Numbered from the stretch's first letter, positions 9,257 through 18,558 are shown. The stretch: DNA of 64,000 bases from Oceanobacillus sp. FSL K6-2867 (GCF_037963145.1 NZ_CP150144.1:3720001-3784000), one strand, 5' to 3'. Translations and numbers: made by a program. The notes: generated by a model from the sequence alone, not told the origin.

Positions 9257-10768
9257 ATGAAGTCAACAAACAAAGTACAACCTGTTTTTTATTGGGCCAT
9301 CGGGATACTGGCCATAATTATTTTTTCTGGTGTCATATTTCCCAACACCCTTGAGAGCATAACCGGAAGTATTGAACGTTTTATTTCTACAACATTTGGA
9401 TGGTATTATTTAATAGTCGTTTCATTTTTTGTGGTTGTATCCTTGTTTTTTATTGTAAGTTCTTATGGAAATATTAAGCTTGGAAAAACTGATGATAAGC
9501 CAGAATATGGCTATTTAACTTGGTTCGCGATGCTATTTAGTGCTGGCATGGGAATTAGTCTGGTCTTTTTTGGTGTTGCAGAGCCGCTATCACATTTTGC
9601 CATTCAGTCTCCTACCGTTACTGAAGGGACAAATGAAGCAGCGAGAGAAGCCATGCGATTTGTCTTTTTTCATTATGGAATACATGCATGGGGAGTTTAC
9701 GCCTTTATTGCCCTTTGTATTGCGTACTTTAATTTTAGAAAAGGAAAGTCTGGTTTAATTAGTGCTACACTTTCACCGATTATGAATACAGAAGGTCTAT
9801 CGGGTAAAGTAATCGATATCTTTGCTTTGGTTGCAACGGTTACAGGTATTGTAACCAGTCTTGGTCTTGGTGCAGTACAAATGAATGGGGGACTTTCATA
9901 TTTAATTGACTTACCAATTTCATTCTTTATTCAAGTAATTATCATTATCGTGGTAAGTATGATATTTTTAACATCTGCTATGACAGGTTTAGATAAAGGG
10001 ATTCGTTTACTCAGTAATTTGAACATGGTGTTAGCTTTTATCTTGCTTTTATTCATAGGGATATTTGGTGGAGCTACTCTATATTCGTTGGATCTTTTCA
10101 CGAATACTCTTGGTTCCTATATTCAGACCCTGCCTGAAATAAGTTTACGTACTGCACCTGGCAGTCCTGAAGATCGCCAGTGGATTAGTGATTGGACAAT
10201 GTTTTATTGGGCTTGGTGGATCGCTTGGTCTCCATTTGTAGGTACTTTTATCGCAAGAGTATCAAGAGGTCGTACAATTCGGGAATTTTCAATTGCGGTT
10301 TTAATTGTACCTTCTATAGTTGGGTTTATATGGTTCTCATTACTTGGAGGGACAGGAATCTATCTTGAAGCAGAAGGCATTATGAATATTTCGGCTCTTG
10401 CAGAGGAAGAGATGTTATTTGGTATGTTAAGCACAATGCCATTTAGCACAATTGCATCAGTTTTAACGATCATTTTAATTGCTGTATTTTTTATTACCTC
10501 TGCTGATACAGCGACGTTTGTTTTGAGCATGCATTCTACAAATGGATCATTAAATCCACCAAATTGGATTAAGTTTATTTGGGGTATTGTTCTTTCCTTA
10601 ACAGCGATCACGTTGTTATACAGTGGTGGGCTTCAAGGAGTACAAAACATGATGATTATTGCCGCTTTTCCATTTTCAATTATTTTGCTGTTGATGGTGT
10701 TTGCGCTTATGAAGTCACTAAGACTGGAAAAGTTAAAGCAAAAAGCTAAGTTGAGAAATAAAGAATAA
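9257..10768 (+). CDS. BCCT family betaine/choline/carnitine transporter
   Basis: 503 residues with about 12 hydrophobic segments. It has the BCCT signature DWTMFYWAWWIAWSPFVG followed by TFIARVSRGRTIREF, and the glycine-rich MLFSAGMGISLVFFG segment of TM3. The Trp-rich box forms the trimethylammonium site in OpuD and BetP. The protein is a sodium- or proton-coupled importer of compatible solutes. The C-terminal tail is short and Lys-rich, unlike the long sensory tail of BetP, and resembles OpuD of Bacillus. Monocistronic, with its own promoter and terminator. The exact substrate cannot be read from sequence. Confidence 0.92.
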   Translation: MKSTNKVQPVFYWAIGILAIIIFSGVIFPNTLESITGSIERFISTTFGWYYLIVVSFFVVVSLFFIVSSYGNIKLGKTDDKPEYGYLTWFAMLFSAGMGISLVFFGVAEPLSHFAIQSPTVTEGTNEAAREAMRFVFFHYGIHAWGVYAFIALCIAYFNFRKGKSGLISATLSPIMNTEGLSGKVIDIFALVATVTGIVTSLGLGAVQMNGGLSYLIDLPISFFIQVIIIIVVSMIFLTSAMTGLDKGIRLLSNLNMVLAFILLLFIGIFGGATLYSLDLFTNTLGSYIQTLPEISLRTAPGSPEDRQWISDWTMFYWAWWIAWSPFVGTFIARVSRGRTIREFSIAVLIVPSIVGFIWFSLLGGTGIYLEAEGIMNISALAEEEMLFGMLSTMPFSTIASVLTIILIAVFFITSADTATFVLSMHSTNGSLNPPNWIKFIWGIVLSLTAITLLYSGGLQGVQNMMIIAAFPFSIILLLMVFALMKSLRLEKLKQKAKLRNKE

Positions 10769-10782
10769 GGAATCATTTGTTC

Positions 10783-10819
10783 AAAAAATGCCAATGGATT
10801 TTATCTATTGGTATTTTTT
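10783..10819 (+). terminator. Terminator after the BCCT gene
   Basis: aaaatgccaat / attggtatttt stem with a G-U pair, followed by T residues. Confidence 0.8.
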
Positions 10820-10912
10820 ATTGGATGAAAATATTCATGAATTAATTTCCTTGTTATAATTACTCTAACAATTATTGTTCAGACATGATTTTAAATTTGG
10901 ATGGTGACAAAG

Positions 10913-11473
10913 ATGAATCCGATTTTGAAAGTGTTTCCAGAGGAATTCCTAACAGAAAGACTCATAATTCGCATACCAAGACCAGGTGATGGAAAAGCTG
11001 TTTATGAAGCTATTCAAGCATCAATAAATGAATTGAAACCTTGGATGCCCTTTGCCCGGCAGGAGCAAACGGCACAAGATGTCGAGTTGAATATTCGCTC
11101 AGCTTATATTTCATTTTTGAAAAGAGAAGATCTTAGATTGCTCGTTTTTCATAAAGAGACTGGTGCATTTATTGCTTCTTCAGGCCTGCATCGGGTTAAT
11201 TGGGCTATTCCTAAATTTGAGATTGGTTATTGGATTGATACTCGCTTTAGTGGAAAAGGATATATGTCAGAAGCGGTACGAGGAATTGTCAATTTCGCAT
11301 TTACCGAATTAGATGCCAAGCGGTTAGAAATTCGCTGTGATACAAGGAACCAAAAGAGCCGGGCAATTCCGGAGAAGTTAGGTTTTGTGTTAGAAGGTAT
11401 TTTAAAAAATGATGATCTTTCTCCAGATACGAATGAACTGCGAGATACATGTGTCTATGCAAAGCTTGTATAA
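10913..11473 (+). CDS. GNAT N-acetyltransferase, RimJ/RimL type
   Basis: About 187 residues with the RimJ/RimL-like GNAT fold: N-terminal LTERLIIRIPRPGDG, acceptor-side FEIGYWIDTRFSGKGYMSEAV (motif A, acetyl-CoA pyrophosphate loop) and RLEIRCDTRNQKSRAIPEKLGF (motif B). Such proteins acetylate ribosomal-protein N termini or, often, small amines and antibiotics. ATG 10901 and 10913 are both possible; 10913 has ggtga 5 nt upstream, 10901 has no ribosome site. Followed at 75 nt by a second GNAT. Confidence 0.85.
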   Translation: MNPILKVFPEEFLTERLIIRIPRPGDGKAVYEAIQASINELKPWMPFARQEQTAQDVELNIRSAYISFLKREDLRLLVFHKETGAFIASSGLHRVNWAIPKFEIGYWIDTRFSGKGYMSEAVRGIVNFAFTELDAKRLEIRCDTRNQKSRAIPEKLGFVLEGILKNDDLSPDTNELRDTCVYAKLV

Positions 11474-11548
11474 GCAAATTTTGGTTATAATAATAAGGAA
11501 AAAAGGTTCGGCTTATGAAAAACAGCATTATAGGGGGGAGCATAACAA

Positions 11549-12121
11549 ATGACGGTTTTATTTTTAGTCCCACACCAAAAAAAGTACGCAGAAAAAATAT
11601 CTCGTCTATCCTCAGTACCTCAAGTTAAAGACGCGTTAGGTTTAGATGATGAGCAAACCTCTGTTAAAGGGACTAGAAATTTTATCACTTATATTCTCGA
11701 ACAGGAAAAGTTGGGAAAACAGTTCTCTAGAGTTATACTAAATGATACTGGAGAACCAATTGGCGTGATTACATTGAAGGATATTGATCGTATAAATAAT
11801 ACGTGTCACATTGGTACTTGGATTGGTTACCCCTTTTGGGGACAAGGCTATAATGCATTGGCAAAAGCAGAAATTCTGCATATTGCTTTTACAAAGTTTC
11901 AACTAAACTATGTGTTTGCAGGTGCTAAGCGAGTCAATATCCGTTCACAAAAAGCTCAGGAAAAGCTCCCATACATAAGGACAGATGTTGAAAATGAATT
12001 TCCCGAGGAGCATCGAAAGCTGGAAGAACAGGCTGAGGCTCCGTGTACATTGAATGTAATAGAAAACAAGCGGTTCTTGGCATGGTATAAGCAGCATAAA
12101 TTTCGTGAGGAGTATCAATGA
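11549..12121 (+). CDS. GNAT N-acetyltransferase, RimJ/RimL type
   Basis: 190 residues. The GNAT core is visible as GEPIGVITLKDIDRINNTCHIG and the acetyl-CoA loop GYPFWGQGYNALAKAEIL; the second signature region AGAKRVNIRSQKAQEKL is a variant of the RimL NxxSxxxxEKxG motif in which the final Gly-Phe is missing. The substrate is unknown. A strong ggggggag ribosome site precedes the ATG. It is separated by one base from the next GNAT, so the two are co-transcribed. Confidence 0.82.
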   Translation: MTVLFLVPHQKKYAEKISRLSSVPQVKDALGLDDEQTSVKGTRNFITYILEQEKLGKQFSRVILNDTGEPIGVITLKDIDRINNTCHIGTWIGYPFWGQGYNALAKAEILHIAFTKFQLNYVFAGAKRVNIRSQKAQEKLPYIRTDVENEFPEEHRKLEEQAEAPCTLNVIENKRFLAWYKQHKFREEYQ

Positions 12122-12122
12122 A

Positions 12123-12575
12123 ATGAAAATTAGAAAATTGGATCAACACGAAATTCCGCCAATGGGCTTAATGCTGCTGGCTGATCCTTCTCAAATGCTT
12201 GTTAGCAAGTATTTAGAGCGTGGAGAATGCTACGTGATGGAGAATAATAACCAAATAATCGGTGTTTATATTCTTGTACCGACAAGTACAGATAAAATTG
12301 AATTGGCAAACCTCGCTGTGGAAAAAGCTCTGCAAGGAAATGGAATAGGTAAAATGTTAGTATTAAATTCAATTGAGCGAGCTAAAATGGTTGGCTATAA
12401 AATGATGGAGATAGGAACAGGAAATTCGAGTATTGGACAGCTGGCCCTTTATCAAAAATGCGGATTTCGAATAACACATGTTGATAGGAATTTTTTTATA
12501 AGGCATTATGATACACCTATTTATGAAAATGGAATATGGTGTCGAGATATGATTCGTTTGTCGCAAGAATTATAA
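12123..12575 (+). CDS. GNAT N-acetyltransferase, YvbK-like
   Basis: 150 residues. Motif A reads LAVEKALQGNGIGKMLVLNSIERAK, with the canonical QGxGIG loop. The C-terminal part (IGTGNSSIGQLALYQKCGFR, then HYDTPIYENG) resembles B. subtilis YvbK as I remember it. Start ATG 12123 follows gaggag at 10 nt; the GTG at 12105 would put the ribosome site inside the gene. Likely the second gene of a two-GNAT operon. Confidence 0.82.
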   Translation: MKIRKLDQHEIPPMGLMLLADPSQMLVSKYLERGECYVMENNNQIIGVYILVPTSTDKIELANLAVEKALQGNGIGKMLVLNSIERAKMVGYKMMEIGTGNSSIGQLALYQKCGFRITHVDRNFFIRHYDTPIYENGIWCRDMIRLSQEL

Positions 12576-12834
12576 AGCTGAAATGCCAATAAACAAAAGT
12601 TATCATTGGTAGTATATAATAGGGGAGAAGAACAGTTCAAAGCTTCTATTAAGCAAAACTATAGCGACAGTGGGGACAGAGGCACCAGACGAGGAGATCA
12701 GAGAAGACGATTTGGTTAGAGCAAGTATTCCTATTTCTAGCTTCTCACCAAGTATCACATGTCCCGGTCGCATTATATTGCAGAGGCTAACGTGTGCTGG
12801 CTGACAAAGGCATATGATAAATATAAATTTCACA
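12576..12834. other. Intergenic region without a convincing gene
   Basis: No ORF here has a ribosome site. A plus-strand frame near 12670-12805 reads like coding sequence (VGTEAPDEEIREDDLVRASI) without a start, so a decayed gene fragment is possible but not demonstrated. Confidence 0.3.
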
Positions 12835-12876
12835 AAAACCCCATTAAAGCATTTAAACATGCTTTTAATGGGGGTT
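12835..12876. terminator. Bidirectional terminator, GNAT genes / YhgE
   Basis: aaccccattaaagcat / atgcttttaatgggggtt stem of about 16 bp with a short loop, flanked by A and T residues on each side. It lies between the convergent GNAT and YhgE transcripts. Confidence 0.8.
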
Positions 12877-12913
12877 ATTGTTTATACCGTATAAAGTTAA
12901 GTATTAATTTAAA

Positions 12914-15151
12914 TCAATGAAACATGCCAGACTCCCTGGATTTAGTGATTAATTTACGTGTCTGTTTATTAATCGGTTGTTTCAAAAAGACTCCAAGCAG
13001 GAATGCAGCAAGTCCGAATAAGAATAAGGCTGTCACATCACGTAATACACGGCTCCAAACAATTCCACCAACCGCTTCGCGCATCAAGTCAATCGCATAG
13101 GTGAACGGAAGGAATGGGTTAATCATTTGAAAGAAATCTGGCAGCAAGACAACTGGATAAGTTCCGCCAGACCCTGCTATTTGCAGAACTAATAGAACAA
13201 TTACGGTTGCTTTGCCGACATCACCAAATACGGAAACAAGTGTATAAATGATAACCATGAATATGATACTGATGAACAGGCCAAACACAATTAACCAGAC
13301 GGGATGAGCTGCTCCAACCCTTAATAACAAGAGATCACCTGAAGTGATAATCAATGTCTGCAAGATGCCGATTGTCATGAATGTGAACAGCTTTCCGAAA
13401 TACTGCTCTCGTATTGTAAAGCCTTCAGGATTGTGAACGTCCGTTGATAATAGCGAAATAAGCAGTAAACCGCCAACCCATATCGCTAACACTGTGTAAA
13501 ATGGTGTCATGCCTGTACCATAGTTGGCAATTGGGAAAATTTTATTCGCATCCAATACAATTGGCTCTGAGAAGAAGCTTTTTTCTGCATCTGGATCGTT
13601 TTGCAGCAGCTGTATTATTTCTTCTAGGTCAGTTTCTCCTTCGATTTGTCGAATTCGATCCGCTATTTCATTAATTTTATCGTTCACATATGGATACTCA
13701 CCAAGGATATTTTCCAATAATTCTTTTCCCTCAGCGAGATTGGTATCGGTGTTGGCTAAAATGTTTTCGATCTCTGGAATAGTTTCTTGTATTTCAAGCA
13801 ATATTCCTCGAGCATCGTTCAAGGTTGATTGAGCATTATTTATATTCTCCAATACAGTAGGTTCAATGTTTTCTTTATATTCTTTTACAAAGGCATCTAC
13901 AGATTCATTTGTAGTGGCTGCCCGTTCTTTCAATTCATCGAGAATCTGGTTCACTTCTCCACTTGATTCGCCAATAAATGTCAGAAGGTCTGAACTTTGA
14001 TCTTGAATATCTTCTAGCTCTGTTCTTAATGTAGCAAGCTGTTCCAATGCTGAATCAATTTCTTGCTGGCTTGGCTTACTTTCACTTTCATTCTTATTCT
14101 CATTTTCATTTTCACTCTCATTGCCATTCTCGACTCCATCCTCATTTCCATTCTCAGCATTTGATTGTGCTTCTACCTGCTGTAAAATTGTCTCGATAGC
14201 TTTAATTTGCTCAATGGCTTGAGAAGTTTGCGCATTGATTTGTTCAGACAACTGTTCGCTGTTGTTAAAATCAATATCAGCTGTTTGAATATCTTGCAGG
14301 AATGTATTAATGTTTGCTGAGATTTCTTGTGCGTGCTCTAATTTTTCCTCTACTTCGGGAGCCAATTCATTTAGACGATTTTCAGCTTCATTTAGAAATG
14401 CCACTGTATCATCAATTGTTTGAAGTCCATTTGCTGTAATTTGCTTTGCATACGGCATTAAATCTTGTGCATTGTGAATGATTTCTGTAGCATGATCAGC
14501 ATCTTTCAAAGAACTAGTCAACACTTCATGGATTTCTGGCAATCTTTCTTCCATTTCAAAAACATAATTTTTAAAACGTTCCATATCCGGTAAGTCACTT
14601 TCTAATTCAATTCCAATCGTGTTAAATAAGTCAAAAATAACCCCGTTAACAGTAGAAATGAATTGGCTGCTTACATTTTCTACGATGACACTTGCACCTT
14701 TGTCTGTCATCTTCGGACTAATAGCATTTATTTTTTCGTTTACATAATATTCAACGTTTGCTTTCTGCGGCTCGTCACTGATTACAGTGGCAAGTTTTTC
14801 TGAAAAATCCTCTGGGATAATAATAACGGCAAAATAATCGCCGTATTCAACGCGATCCATCGCAGTCTGACGGTCTGTGAAATTCCAGTCCATCGAGTCG
14901 TCTTCTTTCAGGGTCTCAATTAATTCGTCTCCAACATCTATAGCTTCATCACGGATGGTTGCTCCTGAATCTTCATTTACAATACCAATTGGCATTCGGT
15001 CAAGCTGACCATATGGATCCCACGAAGCCTTTATATTAAACCAGGCATAAAGGGATGGAAGAAGAATAAGCCCTCCAATAATCACTAATGCAATCCAGTT
15101 TGTTCCCGTTTTTTTCATATCGGTTGAAAATATTTTCCAACTATTCTTCAT
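12914..15151 (-). CDS. YhgE/Pip family membrane protein
   Basis: 745 residues. One N-terminal TM segment (about 19-38), a long extracytoplasmic part (about 40-560) and five or six C-terminal TM segments, the ABC-2-like architecture of YhgE/Pip (phage infection protein) family. The N-terminal region has the family's IALVIIGGLILLPSLYAWFN and NEDSGATI stretches. The extracytoplasmic part is coiled coil broken by a low-complexity Asn/Glu/Ser stretch at about 335-360. Family members serve as phage receptors (YueB, Pip) or ESX-linked transporters; no ESX gene is seen nearby, so the role stays open. Start supported by aaggaagcg. Confidence 0.87.
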   Translation of the reverse strand: MKNSWKIFSTDMKKTGTNWIALVIIGGLILLPSLYAWFNIKASWDPYGQLDRMPIGIVNEDSGATIRDEAIDVGDELIETLKEDDSMDWNFTDRQTAMDRVEYGDYFAVIIIPEDFSEKLATVISDEPQKANVEYYVNEKINAISPKMTDKGASVIVENVSSQFISTVNGVIFDLFNTIGIELESDLPDMERFKNYVFEMEERLPEIHEVLTSSLKDADHATEIIHNAQDLMPYAKQITANGLQTIDDTVAFLNEAENRLNELAPEVEEKLEHAQEISANINTFLQDIQTADIDFNNSEQLSEQINAQTSQAIEQIKAIETILQQVEAQSNAENGNEDGVENGNESENENENKNESESKPSQQEIDSALEQLATLRTELEDIQDQSSDLLTFIGESSGEVNQILDELKERAATTNESVDAFVKEYKENIEPTVLENINNAQSTLNDARGILLEIQETIPEIENILANTDTNLAEGKELLENILGEYPYVNDKINEIADRIRQIEGETDLEEIIQLLQNDPDAEKSFFSEPIVLDANKIFPIANYGTGMTPFYTVLAIWVGGLLLISLLSTDVHNPEGFTIREQYFGKLFTFMTIGILQTLIITSGDLLLLRVGAAHPVWLIVFGLFISIIFMVIIYTLVSVFGDVGKATVIVLLVLQIAGSGGTYPVVLLPDFFQMINPFLPFTYAIDLMREAVGGIVWSRVLRDVTALFLFGLAAFLLGVFLKQPINKQTRKLITKSRESGMFH

Positions 15152-15384
15152 TGTTTCGCTTCCTTACCTTAAATTTTGTTTCGATAATATTACAAATTAT
15201 AACAATGACTAAACAAGAATGCCATATTGGAAGCGTTGATCGAGTATTTAGAAATTTATTAGTTAATTGATTTAAAATCTCACCTAAGGCTACTCTTTAT
15301 TTAATACAATACTTTTATTAATTTCTTATATTTTGTAACGTTTTCTGACTTTTACAGACTAATGAATAAAGGGTGGTGAGCGGA

Positions 15385-16635
15385 ATGAAAAAAATAATTG
15401 GATATCCCATGTTATTGCTGGGTTTTGTAGCTGCAGCGAGCAGCTGTGGCACAACAAATGGATTGGATATCTCAAGTGATGTTGAGTATGGAGAAAGTGA
15501 TTACGAACAAATTATTACTCCTAATAATGAATTAGCATTTAATCTGTTGGGAGAAGTTGATTCTGATGAAGATGGCAATCTTTTCATATCACCAACAAGC
15601 CTATTCATGGCATTATCCATGATTTACAATGGTGCAGAAGGTCAGACGAAAGAAGAAATTGCAAAAGTTTTGCAGGCAGAAGGGATAGATGAACAAGAAC
15701 TAAATCAAGCGAATGCTTCACACATATCTTTACTCCATAAGCATTCAGAGCAGATTGAGTTAAACATTGCAAATTCTATTTGGTTAAATAATGATTACCA
15801 ATTTCAAGGTGCATTTGCTGAAAATAATAAGGATTATTTTAATGCTGAACTAGAAGAAATGGATATTACTGATGCAAAAAGTCCCGCGAAAATTAATAAT
15901 TGGGTAAAACAAGCAACAAATGATAAAATTGAGGATATCATCGAAGCTCCATTAGATCCGAATTTAGTTGCGGTGCTTATTAATGCCATTTATTTCGATG
16001 GAAATTGGACATATGAATTTGATGAACAGCAAACTGAAAATCGACCGTTTAATCTTCCGGATGGTACAAAAAAAGATGTTCCCCTTATGTCATTAAAGGA
16101 AAATTTAGCTTACCTGGAAAATGAAGAATTTCAAGCAGTCTCTCTCCCATATGGGGAAGATGAATCAATGAGTATGAATGTGTTTCTTCCAAAAGAAAAC
16201 ACGAGTCTGGCAGATTTTCAGAGTCAATTAACAAATAAAAACTGGAACGTATGGAAATCGGAATTTCAGAAAAAGGAAGGAACGATTCTGCTTCCTACAT
16301 TTCAACTCGAATATGAAGCAGTATTAAATGACACATTAAATCAGCTTGGCATGGCTGATGCATTTAATGAAGAGAAGGCAAATTTCTCAAAAATGATAGA
16401 GACAGATGATCCGCTCTGGATTAGCCAGATAAAGCAAAAAACATTTATCGATGTGAATGAAAAAGGAACAGAAGCAGCTGCTGCGACTTCGGTTGAGATG
16501 GAAACAACATCGGCACCGGTAAATGAGCCATTTCATATGGAAGTGAACCGGCCATTTTTCATCGCTATTACAGATGATGAGACAGGTACAATTTTATTTA
16601 TGGGGCTAATTGCTAATCCGCAAGAAGGAAAGTAA
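15385..16635 (+). CDS. Serpin family lipoprotein
   Basis: 416 residues. Signal peptide MKKIIGYPMLLLGFVAAASS ends in a lipobox (AASSC), so the mature protein is probably lipid-anchored outside the membrane. The serpin fold is complete: NSIWLNNDY, LVAVLINAIYFDGNW, FNVF-type MSMNVFLPKE and the C-terminal HMEVNRPFFIAITDDE. The reactive-centre hinge GTEAAAATSV has the small residues needed for loop insertion, so it should be an inhibitory serpin; counting Gly as P15 puts P1-P1' at Thr-Ser in EMETTSAP. Start ATG 15385 follows ggtgag; GTG 15373 is less likely. Monocistronic. Confidence 0.93.
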   Translation: MKKIIGYPMLLLGFVAAASSCGTTNGLDISSDVEYGESDYEQIITPNNELAFNLLGEVDSDEDGNLFISPTSLFMALSMIYNGAEGQTKEEIAKVLQAEGIDEQELNQANASHISLLHKHSEQIELNIANSIWLNNDYQFQGAFAENNKDYFNAELEEMDITDAKSPAKINNWVKQATNDKIEDIIEAPLDPNLVAVLINAIYFDGNWTYEFDEQQTENRPFNLPDGTKKDVPLMSLKENLAYLENEEFQAVSLPYGEDESMSMNVFLPKENTSLADFQSQLTNKNWNVWKSEFQKKEGTILLPTFQLEYEAVLNDTLNQLGMADAFNEEKANFSKMIETDDPLWISQIKQKTFIDVNEKGTEAAAATSVEMETTSAPVNEPFHMEVNRPFFIAITDDETGTILFMGLIANPQEGK

Positions 16636-16660
16636 TTAATCAATGCTATTAAATGAACCT

Positions 16661-16706
16661 AACCAAAAAGCTGTGGTCCAAATAGGAATGCAGCTTTTTG
16701 GTTTTT
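16661..16706 (+). terminator. Terminator after the serpin gene
   Basis: Perfect 13-bp stem aaccaaaaagctg / cagctttttggtt with a T run. Confidence 0.88.
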
Positions 16707-16722
16707 AAAAAGTTTATTTAAA

Positions 16723-16752
16723 TTGACTTTGTTAGAATATTTATTATATACT
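16723..16752 (+). promoter_or_regulatory. SigA-type promoter of the HMG-CoA lyase gene
   Basis: TTGACT at 16723 and TATACT at 16747 with an 18-nt spacer. It leaves a 5' leader of about 180 nt before HMG-CoA lyase. Confidence 0.5.
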
Positions 16753-16754
16753 AT

Positions 16755-16771
16755 ATTCAACAATGTTGAAT
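16755..16771. promoter_or_regulatory. Palindromic operator overlapping the start of transcription
   Basis: attcaacaatgttgaat: two 7-nt arms around 3 nt, starting 3 nt after the -10 box. Another half site (gttgaat) follows at 16785. The position is typical for repressor binding; the regulator is not identified and may be encoded elsewhere. Confidence 0.45.
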
Positions 16772-16939
16772 CAAAATAAACACAGTTGAATATAATGAGT
16801 ATAAGACTTTTTTACATTAGTATATGTTGGTGGCGGTAATTCGGGGTATACGATTTGTAAGCGTATTCATTCATTTTTTTACTGTAAATAAATATTTCTT
16901 TTATGAATTTTTCCTATCACAGAATGGAGGAGGGGTTGA

Positions 16940-17845
16940 ATGAATCACTTACCTAAATTTGTTCAATTAAAGGAAGTAGGACCACGTGACGGATTACAAA
17001 ATGAGAAGAAATGGATTTCGACAGCTGACAAGATCGCATGGATTAATATGCTGTCAGATTCAGGCGTGGAAGAAATTGAATACACTTCTTTTGTTAATCC
17101 GAAAATGATACCGGCTTTATCCGATGCACGTGAAGTAGGAAGACAAATTAAACGGAATCCGAAAGTAGTGTACTCAGCACTTGTTCCGAATATGAAGGGT
17201 TTAGAATTTGCACTGGACGCAGGGATTGATGCTGCTTCTGTATTCATGTCGGCCAGTGAATCACATAATCAAAAGAACATTAATAAAACAATCGATGCAA
17301 CGTATCCGGTGTTAGACGAAGTCATTCGTGAAGCAAAACAGGCTGGCAAGCGCATAACAGGTTATGTTTCTACTGTTTTTGATTGCCCGTATGAAGGGAA
17401 AATAACTCCTGATCAAGTATTGCGGGTCTGTGAGAATTTATTTGCTTCTGGTGCAGATGATCTCTCACTTGGTGATACGATTGGTACAGCGGTTCCTACC
17501 CAGGTAGAGCAGCTGCTTGATGTACTGATGAAACATTATCCAAAAGATAAGCTTATACTTCATTTTCATGATACAAGAGGAATGGCGATTGCAAATATTA
17601 TGACAGCGATGCATCTTGGTATCCACCGATTTGATAGCACTGTTGGCGGATTAGGTGGTTGTCCATATGCGCCAGGTGCGGCAGGAAATGTTGCTACAAA
17701 TGATGTACTTTACCTTTTGCACGGATTAGGAATTAAAACAGGAATCGATGAGATGAAAATACAGAATGCTGGTATATTTATTCAAAACAAACTTGGTAAA
17801 ACCTTACCGAGCCGGTCTTTAGCATACTTTGCTAATGCACAGTAA
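16940..17845 (+). CDS. mvaB: Hydroxymethylglutaryl-CoA lyase
   Basis: 301 residues, normal length. It splits HMG-CoA to acetoacetate and acetyl-CoA, the last step of leucine catabolism. Seen: N-terminal EVGPRDGLQNE (divalent metal and catalytic Arg), metal ligands His208 and His210 in LHFHDTRG, and the family signature STVGGLGGCPYAPGAAGNVA with the catalytic Cys241. The ribosome site ggaggagggg is strong. It stands alone, without the usual liu/yng neighbours (methylcrotonyl-CoA carboxylase), behind a promoter with a palindromic operator. B. subtilis calls this YngG. Confidence 0.93.
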   Translation: MNHLPKFVQLKEVGPRDGLQNEKKWISTADKIAWINMLSDSGVEEIEYTSFVNPKMIPALSDAREVGRQIKRNPKVVYSALVPNMKGLEFALDAGIDAASVFMSASESHNQKNINKTIDATYPVLDEVIREAKQAGKRITGYVSTVFDCPYEGKITPDQVLRVCENLFASGADDLSLGDTIGTAVPTQVEQLLDVLMKHYPKDKLILHFHDTRGMAIANIMTAMHLGIHRFDSTVGGLGGCPYAPGAAGNVATNDVLYLLHGLGIKTGIDEMKIQNAGIFIQNKLGKTLPSRSLAYFANAQ

Positions 17846-17855
17846 ACCTGGTAAT

Positions 17856-17897
17856 ACCATCACTCTAGCAAATGATTTTGCTACGGTGATGGTTTTT
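17856..17897 (+). terminator. Terminator after HMG-CoA lyase
   Basis: Two-part stem: accatcac / gtgatggt outside and tagcaaa / ttttgcta inside, then T residues. Confidence 0.8.
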
Positions 17898-17958
17898 CTT
17901 GTCTTGACTAGTTGGGGGGGCTATTCTATGATTAAAAAATATATACATATGATTTTAG

Positions 17959-18537
17959 GTGGAAGGACTGAGTTCGATCGATCTTCAGAGCATAGGAAAA
18001 AAAGTAAAACAAATACGATTACGAAATAAAAAGACCCAGCAACAAATAGCTGATGAATGCGGTATTTCAAAAAGTCTTTTATCGAAAATTGAAAATGGAC
18101 AAACAGCATCTGCAATTGCAACCCTATCTAAAATCAGTGATGCATTGGGAGTGCAGCTTTCCTGGGTTTTGGATGATGAGACGGAACAGGATCTTGTACT
18201 CCAGCAGAAGTCTAATCGGCAATCTACAGTAGGTGACGAGAGCATGGGGTATTCATATGAGCTTTTAGCAAACAGATCTAAATACAGTGGAATCGAACCT
18301 ACAATTGTACATGTCACCCCAAAGAATATTAACTTGCGACAGGAAAAAACCTACACACATTCCCAGGATGAATTTATTTATATTTTAGAGGGAACTATTT
18401 ATTTGCTTTATGATGGTGAAAAGCATTATATGGAAAAAGGAGATAGTGCATATTTCCAAGGATCTAAGCCACATCTGTTTGTACCAGTAAATGATGAAGA
18501 AGCACAAGTTCTGACATGCTTTATTGACCGCATATAA
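17959..18537 (+). CDS. XRE-family regulator with cupin domain
   Basis: 192 residues. Residues about 10-68 are a Cro/C1-type helix-turn-helix (TQQQIADECGISKSLLSKIE); residues about 120-190 are a small-molecule-sensing cupin barrel (EFIYILEGTIYLLYDGEKHY). Regulators of this build control amine, sugar or amino acid genes. The start is doubtful: GTG 17959 has no ribosome site in front, while ggtggaagga lies over it. A short ORF in another frame (ATG 17931, 33 codons, behind ggggggg) overlaps the beginning. It may regulate its neighbours, but no operator for it was identified. Confidence 0.85.
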   Translation: MEGLSSIDLQSIGKKVKQIRLRNKKTQQQIADECGISKSLLSKIENGQTASAIATLSKISDALGVQLSWVLDDETEQDLVLQQKSNRQSTVGDESMGYSYELLANRSKYSGIEPTIVHVTPKNINLRQEKTYTHSQDEFIYILEGTIYLLYDGEKHYMEKGDSAYFQGSKPHLFVPVNDEEAQVLTCFIDRI

Positions 18538-18558
18538 CAATCAAACACTTAGTGTTTA

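Noticed and set aside
12603..12860. 85-codon minus-strand ORF between GNAT genes and YhgE
   Set aside because: It overlaps the terminator hairpin and has no ribosome site; the reading is dominated by random hydrophobic residues.
14060..14180. Repeated cattttcattctc-like units, considered as a CRISPR-like or tandem repeat array
   Set aside because: They encode the Asn/Glu/Ser low-complexity stretch of YhgE in frame; there are no spacers.
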